A stretch of 64,000 bases of DNA, from NCBI GenBank assembly GCA_028693645.1, contig JAQUUY010000002.1, forward strand, positions 1 to 64,000, in the 5' to 3' direction. A program made the translations under genes and the position numbers. Below, piece by piece: positions 10,617-20,608 of this stretch. Below the pieces are notes generated by a model that was not told the DNA's origin, did not search any database, and worked only from the letters and a program-made list of their open reading frames with translations. Numbering within the stretch: position 1 is the stretch's first letter; every line of letters begins with the position of its first letter. The DNA is from Eubacteriales bacterium (GTDB lineage: Bacteria > Bacillota > Clostridia > Peptostreptococcales > Anaerovoracaceae).

Positions 10617-12095
10617 CTAAGGGTTACAAATTTTGCATGGGATATAAGCCTCTTCTATCGCATCTTCTCTGTTTTTAAAATAAACAGCACGTCGATCGGC
10701 CACTTTCGATCCTGCTTCGCAGCTCATCGAATGAAACTTCTTACTTTCGGAATTTCCGACAAAAAGTGCTTCTTTTTCCGAAACATAATTTCCGGGATTT
10801 ATAGCACCTCCACTGGTAGTGATGGGAATGCTGATTGCCGCATCAGTTGTCGAACCAAACGCTCCGGCATCAGCGACCGTCAGAGGTACGTCCGCATTAA
10901 ATCTATACGCTTCGCTACCTAACGTCATTACGATGTCGCCCGCACGAAAGGTTCCGTAAACGGAAGACCCTCTCCCTAACAAGCGTTCGATTACAGCCAT
11001 ATTGGGAAGAAGATAGGGATTATTAATTCCTGCTGAGATAATAGAAGCTTCCGGCCTCACAACATCAAGAAATTCTTGCGAAGTAGCTGTTCTAGAACCA
11101 TGATGGCCCACTTTTAGCACGTCAATATCCGAAAACATCGCAAGATTGTTTTTTTCTACGGTGGTTTCAAGATCCCCCATAAATAGTATTTGTGTCTGGA
11201 AATGATCAAGCATACTTACTATGCTGTTTTCGTTTGAAAACGAGTAGCTTCCCTCCATCGGAAGGATTTTGTAAACAGCGCCTCCCCCTATATCAATCGC
11301 CTCATCGGTAACGTTCGAATAGATGCAATCCGGTTCCAATGCTACGGCGTTAGCGTAATCCAAATAATAGGGAGCAGAAGCGCTATTTCCGTTATCGATG
11401 ACACGATCGACCTGATAAAGATGAAAGACTGCCGGGAACCCTCCGATGTGGTCTTCGTGTTCATGAGTCGCCACAACAAGGTCAAGTGCACCGTTTACGA
11501 ACGGGTGAATATAATTGACGACTTTTGCTGCACTTTCGGTACTCCCCGCATCAATTAGAATCTCATAATCATTATAGTCAATGAGGATTGCATCGCCTTG
11601 TCCGACATTGATGAAATGGACACTCAAAGCGCCGCTTGTCGTACCTGTTTCCGGTATTTTCGTATTTACGTATACTGTTTTTTGCGAATCATTCCAAGTA
11701 ACATCAGCGCCAAAGGCAGAAAGAACCGCCCTGATCGGCAAAAACGTTCTTCCGTCTCTAATTTGTGCTACGGTGTCATTTTCAATCATTTCGTCATTTT
11801 TATAAATATATTTTTGTCCAATCGGCGTTTTTACAGTGATTCCGTAAAATTCCGCAATCGCTGTTTTATTTTCCGAATCCCAAGATACCGTGGCTCCGAA
11901 ATCTTCCATCGTTTTACGAAAAGGTACCTGCATCCTGTTTGCCTGATCGATAAAAGGCAATCCCGAACTCTGATCATAAGAAACAGTGCTTCCGTCGATG
12001 GCAATCATCGGATCGTTTGCAAAGGCTTGAGTCCTTGGTATCGCTGCACAAATCAGAATTATGGCTATTATGATGGTGATTTTTTTTGGTCTCAT
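10617..12095 (-). CDS. Secreted ComEC/Rec2-like metallo-beta-lactamase-fold hydrolase with copper-amine-oxidase-like stalk domain
   Basis: 492 aa; signal peptide; stalk repeat FRKTMEDFGATVSWD / RAVLSAFGADVTWNDSQKTVYV; MBL core FINVGQGDAILIDYNDYEILIDAG, ATHEHEDHIGG, VLKVGHHGS; C-terminal KFHSMSCEAGSKVADRRAVYFKNREDAIEEAYIPCKIC. Confidence 0.88.
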   Translation of the reverse strand: MRPKKITIIIAIILICAAIPRTQAFANDPMIAIDGSTVSYDQSSGLPFIDQANRMQVPFRKTMEDFGATVSWDSENKTAIAEFYGITVKTPIGQKYIYKNDEMIENDTVAQIRDGRTFLPIRAVLSAFGADVTWNDSQKTVYVNTKIPETGTTSGALSVHFINVGQGDAILIDYNDYEILIDAGSTESAAKVVNYIHPFVNGALDLVVATHEHEDHIGGFPAVFHLYQVDRVIDNGNSASAPYYLDYANAVALEPDCIYSNVTDEAIDIGGGAVYKILPMEGSYSFSNENSIVSMLDHFQTQILFMGDLETTVEKNNLAMFSDIDVLKVGHHGSRTATSQEFLDVVRPEASIISAGINNPYLLPNMAVIERLLGRGSSVYGTFRAGDIVMTLGSEAYRFNADVPLTVADAGAFGSTTDAAISIPITTSGGAINPGNYVSEKEALFVGNSESKKFHSMSCEAGSKVADRRAVYFKNREDAIEEAYIPCKICNP

Positions 12096-12259
12096 CTTTT
12101 TTTCTCCTGTACTAAATATCGCTTCTCATATTATACACAAATTATGGGGAAACTGAACTCATTTCCGTAAATACGGATTTTACTTTTGATTCGTTTGTAT
12201 CTCAATCACTGCAACGTTATTCACCGATGCATAAAATTGTTTCTCAAGTCATGTATTGA

Positions 12260-12288
12260 TTGACTTTTCTGTCTAATCTACCTATAAT
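12260..12288 (+). promoter_or_regulatory. Sigma-A-type promoter for nhaC with roughly 380-nt leader
   Basis: TTGACT (12260-12265), 17-bp spacer, TATAAT (12283-12288). Confidence 0.65.
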
Positions 12289-12677
12289 TATTGTAGTACT
12301 TAATTATAACACTATTATTATTTTTATTGTTTCGCAGCCAATTGCTGCGACCGGACTTTGAAAAATCAATATAGGAGCCATAGGGGAACGGTTTTTGTGT
12401 TTATTTTGATGTCAGGGCATTCTTTTATCAACGGTCTTGTGTTTTCGTGGGTACGGCAGCGCAAACAGTGATGGAGATTCGCCGGATATTTGTTTCATCT
12501 CTCACTTGTGAGGATTGATTTATCTTATGTCTTTTCCCGCTATTGTTATTTCTATCATTATTTGTTTCTATTTGTTTCTATCCGCCCAACTATGGTTTTC
12601 ATCTTTGATTTTTTATAGCTCCCGATCATCATTTACTAAACGGAGTTACGGTATATGGTTATTAAAGGAGGAAAAAA

Positions 12678-14117
12678 ATGGGTAAAAGAATCCCTATGTG
12701 GCAGATTCTATTAGTATTTCTGGTATTGATGCTGAGTTTGATTTGGACAATACTCAAAACGGGCGGATATGTGCACATGGCTTTAGTTATTTCCGCTGTA
12801 TTTGCTACAATTATCGCAGTCGTAAACGGTTTCAAATGGTCTTATATTGAAAAAGGAATTATTAATAACATCGGAAGATCGATGCAAGCGATCCTTATTC
12901 TTCTTTGCATCGGTATGCTGATTGGCACATGGATTGCCGGCGGTGTAGTCCCTGCATTGATTTATTACGGCTTGATGATTTTAAGCCCCGGAATTTTCTT
13001 AGTTGCAACTTGCCTTATCTGCTCCGTCGTTTCCTTGGCAACAGGAAGCTCTTGGACAACAGCAGGTACTGTCGGTATCGCATTAATCGGCGTCGGTGCC
13101 GGTCTTGGCGTTCCCATTGAAATGGCGGCAGGCGCCATCATCTCCGGAGCCTATTTTGGCGACAAGATGTCTCCTCTTTCCGACACTACCAACCTTGCAC
13201 CTGCAATGGCAGGGTCTACCCTGTTTGACCATGTAAGACACATGATTTTAACAACAGGACCCTCCCTTGTTATCTCTTTGATTCTTTTCGGAATTTTAGG
13301 AATGAAATTCAGTGGTGACGCCGATATGAGTCAGGTCGAAGCTTTGATGTCCACGATGTCAGATAACTTCTACATCTCACCGATTCTTATCATTCCGCCG
13401 CTCCTTGTCATTGCTATGGTAGTCTTTAAAGTACCTGCACTTCCCGGACTCTTTGGCGGCGTAGTGCTTGGCGCACTTTGTGCTCTTATTTTCCAAGGTG
13501 CCAACATCGGCGAACTTGCTACCATCATCACCTATGATGGCTTCGTGTCCGAAACCGGTAACGAATTCGTAGACGCGCTTCTTACCAGAGGCGGATTCTC
13601 CAGCATGTACTATACTGTAGGTCTGATTATCTGTGCGATGTGCATCGGCGGTGTTTTGGATTCGACCAATATGCTTAAGAGCATTTGCGAGCAACTTCTC
13701 AAGCTCTCAAAGGGCACCGGTTCTCTTGTTTTAATCACAATCGTTACCTGTATTATCACAAATATTGCTGCTTCGGATCAGTATCTTTCCATCGTTCTTC
13801 CGGGCAGAATGTACAAAGAAGCTTATGAAGACAGGCATTTAAAAAACAAGAACCTTTCCCGTGTCTTAGAAGATGCCGGAACCCTGACTTCTCCACTTGT
13901 TCCTTGGAACACCTGCGGTACTTATCAGGCAACGACTCTTGGAGTAGCAACAACAGCTTATCTGCCCTATTGCTTCTTGAATCTCATCAACCCGTTTGTT
14001 TCTCTCTTTTATGGATTCACAGGAATCACCATGGAAAAGATGAGCGACGAAGAGTACGAAGCTTGTATGCGTCAGAGAGCTTTAGATGCTGAACTGGCTG
14101 CAAAAACTATGGAATAA
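12678..14117 (+). CDS. nhaC: Na+/H+ antiporter, NhaC family
   Basis: 479 aa; ATGSSWTTAGTVGIALIGVGAGLGVPIEMAAGAIISGAYFGDKMSPLSDTTNLAPA; AGGAGG upstream of ATG. Confidence 0.92.
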   Translation: MGKRIPMWQILLVFLVLMLSLIWTILKTGGYVHMALVISAVFATIIAVVNGFKWSYIEKGIINNIGRSMQAILILLCIGMLIGTWIAGGVVPALIYYGLMILSPGIFLVATCLICSVVSLATGSSWTTAGTVGIALIGVGAGLGVPIEMAAGAIISGAYFGDKMSPLSDTTNLAPAMAGSTLFDHVRHMILTTGPSLVISLILFGILGMKFSGDADMSQVEALMSTMSDNFYISPILIIPPLLVIAMVVFKVPALPGLFGGVVLGALCALIFQGANIGELATIITYDGFVSETGNEFVDALLTRGGFSSMYYTVGLIICAMCIGGVLDSTNMLKSICEQLLKLSKGTGSLVLITIVTCIITNIAASDQYLSIVLPGRMYKEAYEDRHLKNKNLSRVLEDAGTLTSPLVPWNTCGTYQATTLGVATTAYLPYCFLNLINPFVSLFYGFTGITMEKMSDEEYEACMRQRALDAELAAKTME

Positions 14118-14145
14118 ACTAATTGTTTATCAATATCAAAAACCA

Positions 14146-14174
14146 AGAAGCGGTGCATTTGCACCGCTTCTTTT
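14146..14174. terminator. Terminator after nhaC (possibly bidirectional)
   Basis: AAGAAGCGGTGCATTTGCACCGCTTCTTTT. Confidence 0.82.
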
Positions 14175-14217
14175 AATGTTCTTTTCTTTTCTATGTTGTA
14201 GGAGAGCTCAAATAAAA

Positions 14218-14760
14218 TCAGATTTTTTCATATTTCCAACCGGAAATATCCGAAACCAAAGTTGTATGACTTTTTATAAACGTCCTCAATTCATTGATTC
14301 GAGACTCTTTCATTTCAAATTTTGCTATGATAACTGGCAGTTTTTCTTCAGCAAACAAGAAGAAATGATGGTCACTCTCGACCGTAGGGCTTAGATCGCT
14401 CCATAAATATTCTCCTTGCTTTCCTGCCTCCGGCCAAGAAACCGTGATTCCTTCTTCGTCTAAATTGAGTTCCTGCCTGATATTCATCATGAATTTAGCG
14501 CTTTTATCAAGCATTCGTCCCTCATGGTCGATGACAAAATATGCCGCCGCAAAGACAAGGATTCCAAAAATCCCAAGTGCCTTAAAAAAGGGGAACGGGA
14601 TTTCCGTTTCAGCGAGCAAAAGAAAGCCAAAGGAAATAAGCAAAAGCACGGCTATAGATTTTGTCCTTTTGGGTCTTGCTTTATATAAGTAATAATTTCG
14701 CAGAGCGCCGTAATCGGCCGTACTCGTGATACTTTTTATAAAAAGGGGTTTCGCACTCAT
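14218..14760 (-). CDS. YcxB-like membrane protein
   Basis: 180 aa; two TM segments followed by DEEGITVSWPEAGKQGEYLWSDLSPTVESDHHFFLFAEEKLPVIIAK. Confidence 0.55.
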   Translation of the reverse strand: MSAKPLFIKSITSTADYGALRNYYLYKARPKRTKSIAVLLLISFGFLLLAETEIPFPFFKALGIFGILVFAAAYFVIDHEGRMLDKSAKFMMNIRQELNLDEEGITVSWPEAGKQGEYLWSDLSPTVESDHHFFLFAEEKLPVIIAKFEMKESRINELRTFIKSHTTLVSDISGWKYEKI

Positions 14761-14790
14761 GTTTTCGCCTCCGTCGTTCCGTACCTGTGT

Positions 14791-15891
14791 TTAAATTCCG
14801 GAAAGAACTGCATCCCGATATTCGCCTTTGAGTGATTCGATCAACTCATGCACGGAAACGATTTCTTTGATTCGATAAGCGTTTTGACCGGCAAATGCAA
14901 ATCCGTTTTTCAGGATTCCCTTTTGCGCGTTCATCAGTGCAAGAGCGATACAATACGGGCTTTTTTCATATTCACAAGTTTTAATACACTGGAAGGGGCA
15001 GTGGAAAGGATGCTTTTTGCCCGCTTCACTTTGTTCAAGAAATTCATTCTTAATCGCCCGACCGGGTAGACCGACAGGACTGTGTATAATCATGATATCT
15101 TCTTCCTTGCAGTCAATATAGGTCTGCTTGAAAGCCGCCGAGGCATCACATTCGTGTGTGGCGACGAAGCGCGTACCCATCTGTACCCCGGCTGCGCCAA
15201 GTCTGAGATAGTGTAAAATATCACTTCCGGTATAGATTCCACCGGCTGCAATCACCGGAATCATTTTATTGTATTTTTCTTCGTATTCGCGTACCTTTGC
15301 AATCACTTGGGGAATAATCTTATCAAGTGAATACTCCGGATCGTCGATTTCTTCTTTTCTAAATCCCAAATGACCTCCGGCTAATGGCCCTTCGACTACA
15401 AAAGCATCTGGCACATAATCATATTTTGCGACCCACTTTTTGATGATGATTTCTGCCGCACGTGCGGAGGAAATGATGGGGACAAGCTTCGTCTTCGCAC
15501 CTTTTGAAAGGTACTGGGGCAAATCCAACGGAAGTCCTGCACCTGCAAAAATCACATCGATTTCTTCTGCCACCGCCGTCTTGACCATTTCAGAGAAGCT
15601 TGATAACGCTACCATAATGTTGACTCCAAGGATTCCCTTGGTTAATTTTTTTGCTTTCTGTATTTCCTCTCGCAAGGCAGCCTTTCCGGTTTCAACCGGA
15701 TTTGTCTTATATTCGGGGCGATCAAAACCCAAGGCAGCAACAGCCATAACGCCGATTCCGCCTTCATTCGCGACGGCGGATGCTAACGAGGATAAGGAAA
15801 CCCCCACCCCCATGCCGCCTTGGATAATCGGAGTTTTTGCTCTAAGATCTCCTATAATCAATTCCGGCATAGTCTCTAAGACTGCACTCAT
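14791..15891 (-). CDS. NAD(P)H-dependent flavin oxidoreductase (nitronate monooxygenase / FabK-like)
   Basis: 366 aa; TPIIQGGMGVGVSLSSLASAVANEGGIG, VIAAGGIYTGSDILHYLRLGAAGVQMGTRFVATHECDA. Confidence 0.92.
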   Translation of the reverse strand: MSAVLETMPELIIGDLRAKTPIIQGGMGVGVSLSSLASAVANEGGIGVMAVAALGFDRPEYKTNPVETGKAALREEIQKAKKLTKGILGVNIMVALSSFSEMVKTAVAEEIDVIFAGAGLPLDLPQYLSKGAKTKLVPIISSARAAEIIIKKWVAKYDYVPDAFVVEGPLAGGHLGFRKEEIDDPEYSLDKIIPQVIAKVREYEEKYNKMIPVIAAGGIYTGSDILHYLRLGAAGVQMGTRFVATHECDASAAFKQTYIDCKEEDIMIIHSPVGLPGRAIKNEFLEQSEAGKKHPFHCPFQCIKTCEYEKSPYCIALALMNAQKGILKNGFAFAGQNAYRIKEIVSVHELIESLKGEYRDAVLSGI

Positions 15892-16031
15892 CTATCTGCC
15901 TCCTAAATTTACTCGTGTATCAACACCCAACAACAACGTGTTCTTTCGCATAGTATATCTTATTTTAGCTGGATTGTATCAATTTATTTTGACAAACTAA
16001 CAAATATTTTTTAGGACTTTCTATTTCACTT

Positions 16032-16694
16032 CTATACGTGCATCCGTTTGTCTAATTCGTCCCTCATGCTTCCCCCATGGAACAGAAAAATGGCTGCAAT
16101 AAAAATGATACTGGAGGCGACACAAAGAATCGATGGGTAAAGCACGGTAACAAGCTGAAACGCAATAAAAGCAACCGGGATAATCCCAAGTACCGCATCA
16201 AGGAAGGCATACATGATGTAGTCTTTCACGCTCAGTTTCATGATTTTTGCCGTTACATACATTACTAAGATGGCCGCTACAAAAATAAAGGGGATGACAT
16301 AGTCTACCGACCAAAAATGCCAGCCGGTCTGCCAATCCCAAAAAAGCGAAAGAAGGGAAACAATGATGACCTGCCAGAGAATGATTTTAGGTATATTGTT
16401 CTTTTTCCGAAGAATAACAGAAAGGCTCAGCCACATACTGGCAAGACCAAATAAAACAAACAGTGGCCAATTAACATCTGTGGGAAAAATCATATAAACA
16501 GCAAACGAAGATACCGCTGCGGTCACTGAGATGAAAAGCATAATGCGGATGGCCAAGTGACTTTGGTAAGTCGGCGGAATCTCAGGATAAACAATTTCTT
16601 CTTTGGGCTCGCCAAGAGAGAGAACGTTTCCGCACAAAGGACAGTTGCTATTTTGACCTCTGATTTGAACTTTGCAATGACTACAGTACCTCAT
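16032..16694 (-). CDS. Zinc-ribbon membrane protein (DUF6320-like)
   Basis: 220 aa; MRYCSHCKVQIRGQNSNCPLCGNVL ribbon, then about 6 TM helices. Confidence 0.6.
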   Translation of the reverse strand: MRYCSHCKVQIRGQNSNCPLCGNVLSLGEPKEEIVYPEIPPTYQSHLAIRIMLFISVTAAVSSFAVYMIFPTDVNWPLFVLFGLASMWLSLSVILRKKNNIPKIILWQVIIVSLLSLFWDWQTGWHFWSVDYVIPFIFVAAILVMYVTAKIMKLSVKDYIMYAFLDAVLGIIPVAFIAFQLVTVLYPSILCVASSIIFIAAIFLFHGGSMRDELDKRMHV

Positions 16695-16706
16695 CTTTTT
16701 CCCCTT

Positions 16707-17987
16707 CTAAAAATTCACAGAAATCTCAATATCGATTCCGCACTCAGACAAAAATTGAAAAAAGTTTCTCTGAATATCTGTTTCCATAAACGGAGAAGTG
16801 AAAGTGATAACCGTCCTGTCACCAAAGGAACACATGTTGATCTGCGGTCTTCTTGCGCCCGTACAAACACCGAACTGTTTCACAAAAGGCTTCATTGCTT
16901 CCGGAAGTGTAATTCGCCCCAAATTGGAGATTGCGGAGCTTATTTTCCTCGCGGATACCCACGCCCCTATTCGCAGAAAAAAATCCTTCAGCGGCAGAGG
17001 AATGAACTTCAAGACGGGATTCTGTCCGAGAGCAATCAATCGATCGAGCTGATTATAGAGCTGTCTTTTAGTGAGATTATTGCGAAAAGCCTTACTAACC
17101 TGATCAATAGTATCTTTCAACTCAAAATTTTCTTTTTCGAATCTGCAGCCGGCGTAAATCGTGCAGAAGAAATTCCTCGTTGTTGCCGACTCAAAGAAAT
17201 TCCGCAAATCAACGGGAACAGATAGCACGACAGGATATTTCCTCATGCGTACCGGCATTTCTCGGTAAATGGAGTAAATCAAAAGAGAAGCGAGAAAAAT
17301 TGTCAACGTCGTTTCATAGGAGTGCGCGAGATCCAGCAGCGAACGCAAGGACATCGAACCTTCTACCACCCGTGTTCTGTTTTCTCCGTTTTTGTTACCC
17401 TTTATATGGTATGCCCGCTTGTACTCTGTGGTCTCTGCAACTTCGCTCTTTCGCTTGAACATATTCGTTCCAACAAAATGCTTCTCAAAACTATCATCAG
17501 CCTTCTTGCTTATTGAGGAAGTCAATTTAAAATCGGGTATTTCTTGTAAAGCGTTTCCGCCGTGAGCAAGCTTCAAATACTCGTAAATCAGGGTTTCCAT
17601 AAATGCAGTTGCTCCGCTTCCGTCGGTAAGCGCATGGAATACTTCAAGATTGATTCTGCAGTTGCAATAAACAACGCGAAACAGCAAAGTATGTCTGTCT
17701 CCCTGATAAATTGGTGCACAAACAGGCGTGTTCTCTTTCTCTGCCTTGGGCGGAATATCACTTTCTTCAAAGTAGTACCAAAACACACCGTGCCTTAAAA
17801 CGGACCGAAACAAAGGAAACCCCCGCAACGCAAGTTCCAATGCTTGCTGGAGGATCTCAGGCTTGACCTCTTCATAGAGTTCACAGGATAAGCGAAATAC
17901 TTTCGGATCTTTGTTACTGCGAACGGCAGGAAAGATCTTTGAAGCATTGTCAAGTCTCGCCCATTGAACTTTTTTGTGCCCTTTCAT
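16707..17987 (-). CDS. Condensation-fold / alcohol acetyltransferase-like acyltransferase
   Basis: 426 aa; HxxxDG-type motif EVFHALTDGSGATAFMETLIYEYL; start overlaps the upstream esterase stop. Confidence 0.65.
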   Translation of the reverse strand: MKGHKKVQWARLDNASKIFPAVRSNKDPKVFRLSCELYEEVKPEILQQALELALRGFPLFRSVLRHGVFWYYFEESDIPPKAEKENTPVCAPIYQGDRHTLLFRVVYCNCRINLEVFHALTDGSGATAFMETLIYEYLKLAHGGNALQEIPDFKLTSSISKKADDSFEKHFVGTNMFKRKSEVAETTEYKRAYHIKGNKNGENRTRVVEGSMSLRSLLDLAHSYETTLTIFLASLLIYSIYREMPVRMRKYPVVLSVPVDLRNFFESATTRNFFCTIYAGCRFEKENFELKDTIDQVSKAFRNNLTKRQLYNQLDRLIALGQNPVLKFIPLPLKDFFLRIGAWVSARKISSAISNLGRITLPEAMKPFVKQFGVCTGARRPQINMCSFGDRTVITFTSPFMETDIQRNFFQFLSECGIDIEISVNF

Positions 17988-18922
17988 CGGTTCTCCTTAT
18001 CGCATCCGTTTGTTTTATCCAAAAAATGATTGATGATATCGTAGCTTTCGATTATTGCATCGGTATTTAAAGGCAAGGTAAAAAAAGAATGCACGGCATC
18101 TTTAATACGAAAAAGATAGCTTTGATTCCCAAACGCCTTCAATTTCTTTCCATACGCTTCTCCTTCATCACGCAAGGGATCGTACTCCGCCGTGATAATG
18201 AGAGTCTTCGGTTGTCCTAAAAGATCCTCTGCTAAGAGAGGTGCCACCAAAGGACTGTCTTTCTGTTCTTTGGTTTTAACATACAAATCTAAATAATCCC
18301 TGACTTTTTGAGATGTCAGGATATAATCGAAACCATTTTCTATGACCGAAGCAAAAGGCGAAGATGAACTATGATTATTAAACGTAGCTGGACAGATCAA
18401 AATCTGCTTCTCCGGCATAAACTCAGCACGCTCTTTCGCCAATAGAGAAATTGCCGCGGCTAGGTTTGCACCTGCACTATAGCCAATCAAGGTGATTTCA
18501 TCCTGCCTGCAGTGCACGAGTTCAAGGTGTAAAAAAAGCTCACGCGCAACATGATAGCAATCTTCAAGTCCTGCAGGAAACGGATTCTCCGGTGCAAGTC
18601 GATAATCGACAGAGATAACCATCCTCCCCGTCTGCTTTGCCATATTTGCACATACTTTTGTGTAGGATTCGATGTCACCCGTAACCCAACCTCCGCCGTG
18701 GAAAAAAAGGAGAATCCCCGGTTGAAGCTGTTTTTTTACAGGAAAAACCCTTACGGGAATCTCTCTTCCTTCTACCATAATTTGACGATCCAAAACATGA
18801 TAGGCTCGTTTAATATAAGGATTAGCAATGCGATGCACTTTTCGTTGCAGTTTGTAATCCTTTTTTACATCGATATACGGATACGATAACGCTTTGAAAG
18901 CAGCTTTTTTCAACTTGTTCAT
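17984..18922 (-). CDS. Alpha/beta hydrolase (HSL-family carboxylesterase)
   Basis: 312 aa; LFFHGGGWVTGDI oxyanion motif, SVDYRLAPENPFPAGLEDC, IGYSAGANLAAAISL. Confidence 0.92.
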   Translation of the reverse strand: MNKLKKAAFKALSYPYIDVKKDYKLQRKVHRIANPYIKRAYHVLDRQIMVEGREIPVRVFPVKKQLQPGILLFFHGGGWVTGDIESYTKVCANMAKQTGRMVISVDYRLAPENPFPAGLEDCYHVARELFLHLELVHCRQDEITLIGYSAGANLAAAISLLAKERAEFMPEKQILICPATFNNHSSSSPFASVIENGFDYILTSQKVRDYLDLYVKTKEQKDSPLVAPLLAEDLLGQPKTLIITAEYDPLRDEGEAYGKKLKAFGNQSYLFRIKDAVHSFFTLPLNTDAIIESYDIINHFLDKTNGCDKENR

Positions 18923-18967
18923 TGCATCGTTTCTTTCTCGACTGATAGATAGGGGGAAATCGCGGTC

Positions 18968-20455
18968 TTATTTTTCCTGTTCTTGCTTTAGGAGACGCTT
19001 TAAGATTTTTCCGGTGCTGTTTTTGGGCAGTGTATCCACGAATTCGATAGAACGAGGCAATTTGTATGCCGCAAGTCGCTCTTTCAAATAAGAAGAAAGT
19101 TCCTTTTGCGTACATTCCTCTCCGTCTTTTAACACCACAAACGCTTTCACCAGTTCTCCTCTTAGTTTGTCAGACACACCAATGACGGCGGCTTCCTTGA
19201 TTTTGGGGTACTGATAAATGACTTCTTCGACTTCTCTTGGATAAACATTGAGCCCGGCAACAACGACCATGTCTTTTTTTCGATCGACGATGAAAATATA
19301 GCCTTCCTCATCTTTTTTCGCGAGGTCACCCGTATGCAGCCATCCATTGAGAAGCGCTTTTTTCGTTTCTTCTTCCTGTTTGAAATATCCCTGCATCACG
19401 TTTTCTCCGCGGACGGCAAGTTCCCCGACTTCTCCAGCCGGCAATTCGACATCATTTTCATCAACAATCTTACATTCCACGTAAGGGATTGGCAAACCGA
19501 TAGAGCCTTCTTTTTGCACTCCGAACGGAGGATTAAAGGACACCGCGGGAGAGGCTTCTGTCAAGCCGTATCCTTCAATTACCGGAAGATTCATGATGTC
19601 ACGAGCCTGTCTGTAAATTTGAACAGGTAACGCAGCTCCACCGGATACCGCAAAACGGAGTTTCGGGAAAGTGATGTGTTTCTTTCCTGCATCAAGCAGG
19701 ACCACATACATAGCCGGGACGCCCATAAAAATCGTAATTTCATCTCGTTGCAGGGATTCAATGACTTCTTTGGGTTGAAAGGATTCCAATATTACAACGG
19801 TGGCGCCGGACCACAAAGGCATAAGAACACACGCGGTGAAAGCAAAGACGTGGAACATCGGAAGTACACACATATACGTGTCATCCGGTCTTGCAGCGAT
19901 TCCAAGATAGCATTGTTCTGAATTAAAAACCAGATTTTTATGCGTAAGCATTGCCGCTTTTTGTTTTCCCGTTGTTCCGGAGGTATATAAGAAAGTGGAG
20001 ATTGCTTTTTCATCAGTGAAGTCATCCATTGGACTTTCAGGTGCCTCAATAACATTTTTCTTAAATTCTTCATCAAGCAAAATCACTTTGATTCCTAATG
20101 CACTTTCGATTTTTTCAATCGAATAGCCTGATTTTTGAAGGATCAAGGGATGTACAACCATATATTTTGCTTCCGAATCTTTCACGATATGAATGATTTC
20201 TTCTATCGTAAGCATGAGGTTGATTGGAACGATAATTGCTCCCGTTCTGACCGTACCAAGATAGGAATAAATAAATTCCGGAGAATTAAGGCAGTTTAGA
20301 ACTACCTTATCTCCAACAGAAACACCTCTTTGCTTCAGATAGTTTGCATAGGCTACTACCATGCGATCAAGTTCTTTATAGCTGATGCTTTCACCTTTAT
20401 ACTTTAAGGCTATCTTTTCACCATCAAAATTTTTTTTATAAATACTGCCGACCAT
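18968..20455 (-). CDS. Long-chain fatty acid-CoA ligase / AMP-binding acyl-CoA synthetase
   Basis: 495 aa; TFLYTSGTTGKQKAAMLTH, EGYGLTEASPAVSFNPP, HTGDLAKKDEEGYIFIVDRKKDMVVVAGLNVYPREVE, PKNSTGKILKR. Confidence 0.94.
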   Translation of the reverse strand: MVGSIYKKNFDGEKIALKYKGESISYKELDRMVVAYANYLKQRGVSVGDKVVLNCLNSPEFIYSYLGTVRTGAIIVPINLMLTIEEIIHIVKDSEAKYMVVHPLILQKSGYSIEKIESALGIKVILLDEEFKKNVIEAPESPMDDFTDEKAISTFLYTSGTTGKQKAAMLTHKNLVFNSEQCYLGIAARPDDTYMCVLPMFHVFAFTACVLMPLWSGATVVILESFQPKEVIESLQRDEITIFMGVPAMYVVLLDAGKKHITFPKLRFAVSGGAALPVQIYRQARDIMNLPVIEGYGLTEASPAVSFNPPFGVQKEGSIGLPIPYVECKIVDENDVELPAGEVGELAVRGENVMQGYFKQEEETKKALLNGWLHTGDLAKKDEEGYIFIVDRKKDMVVVAGLNVYPREVEEVIYQYPKIKEAAVIGVSDKLRGELVKAFVVLKDGEECTQKELSSYLKERLAAYKLPRSIEFVDTLPKNSTGKILKRLLKQEQEK

Positions 20456-20575
20456 AAAAAAGTCCTCCTACAATGCATAAAAAGTTCGAATCTTTCAAGA
20501 TTCTTAGAATGATTGTACTACAGAATCGGCGCGAATGGAATATGCCTCGCAAAAGAAGGAGCTCTCTCCTTTTTC

Positions 20576-20601
20576 TAAAAAAAACCGACCTTACAGTCGG
20601 C
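20576..20601 (-). terminator. Terminator after aminotransferase
   Basis: Minus strand GCCGACTGTAAGGTCGGTTTTTTTT. Confidence 0.75.
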
Positions 20602-20608
20602 ATTTTTA

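Noticed and set aside
12295-12677. Lysine or other known riboswitch upstream of nhaC
   Set aside because: The conserved L-box core and other riboswitch cores I can recall are not recognisable; left as an unassigned leader.
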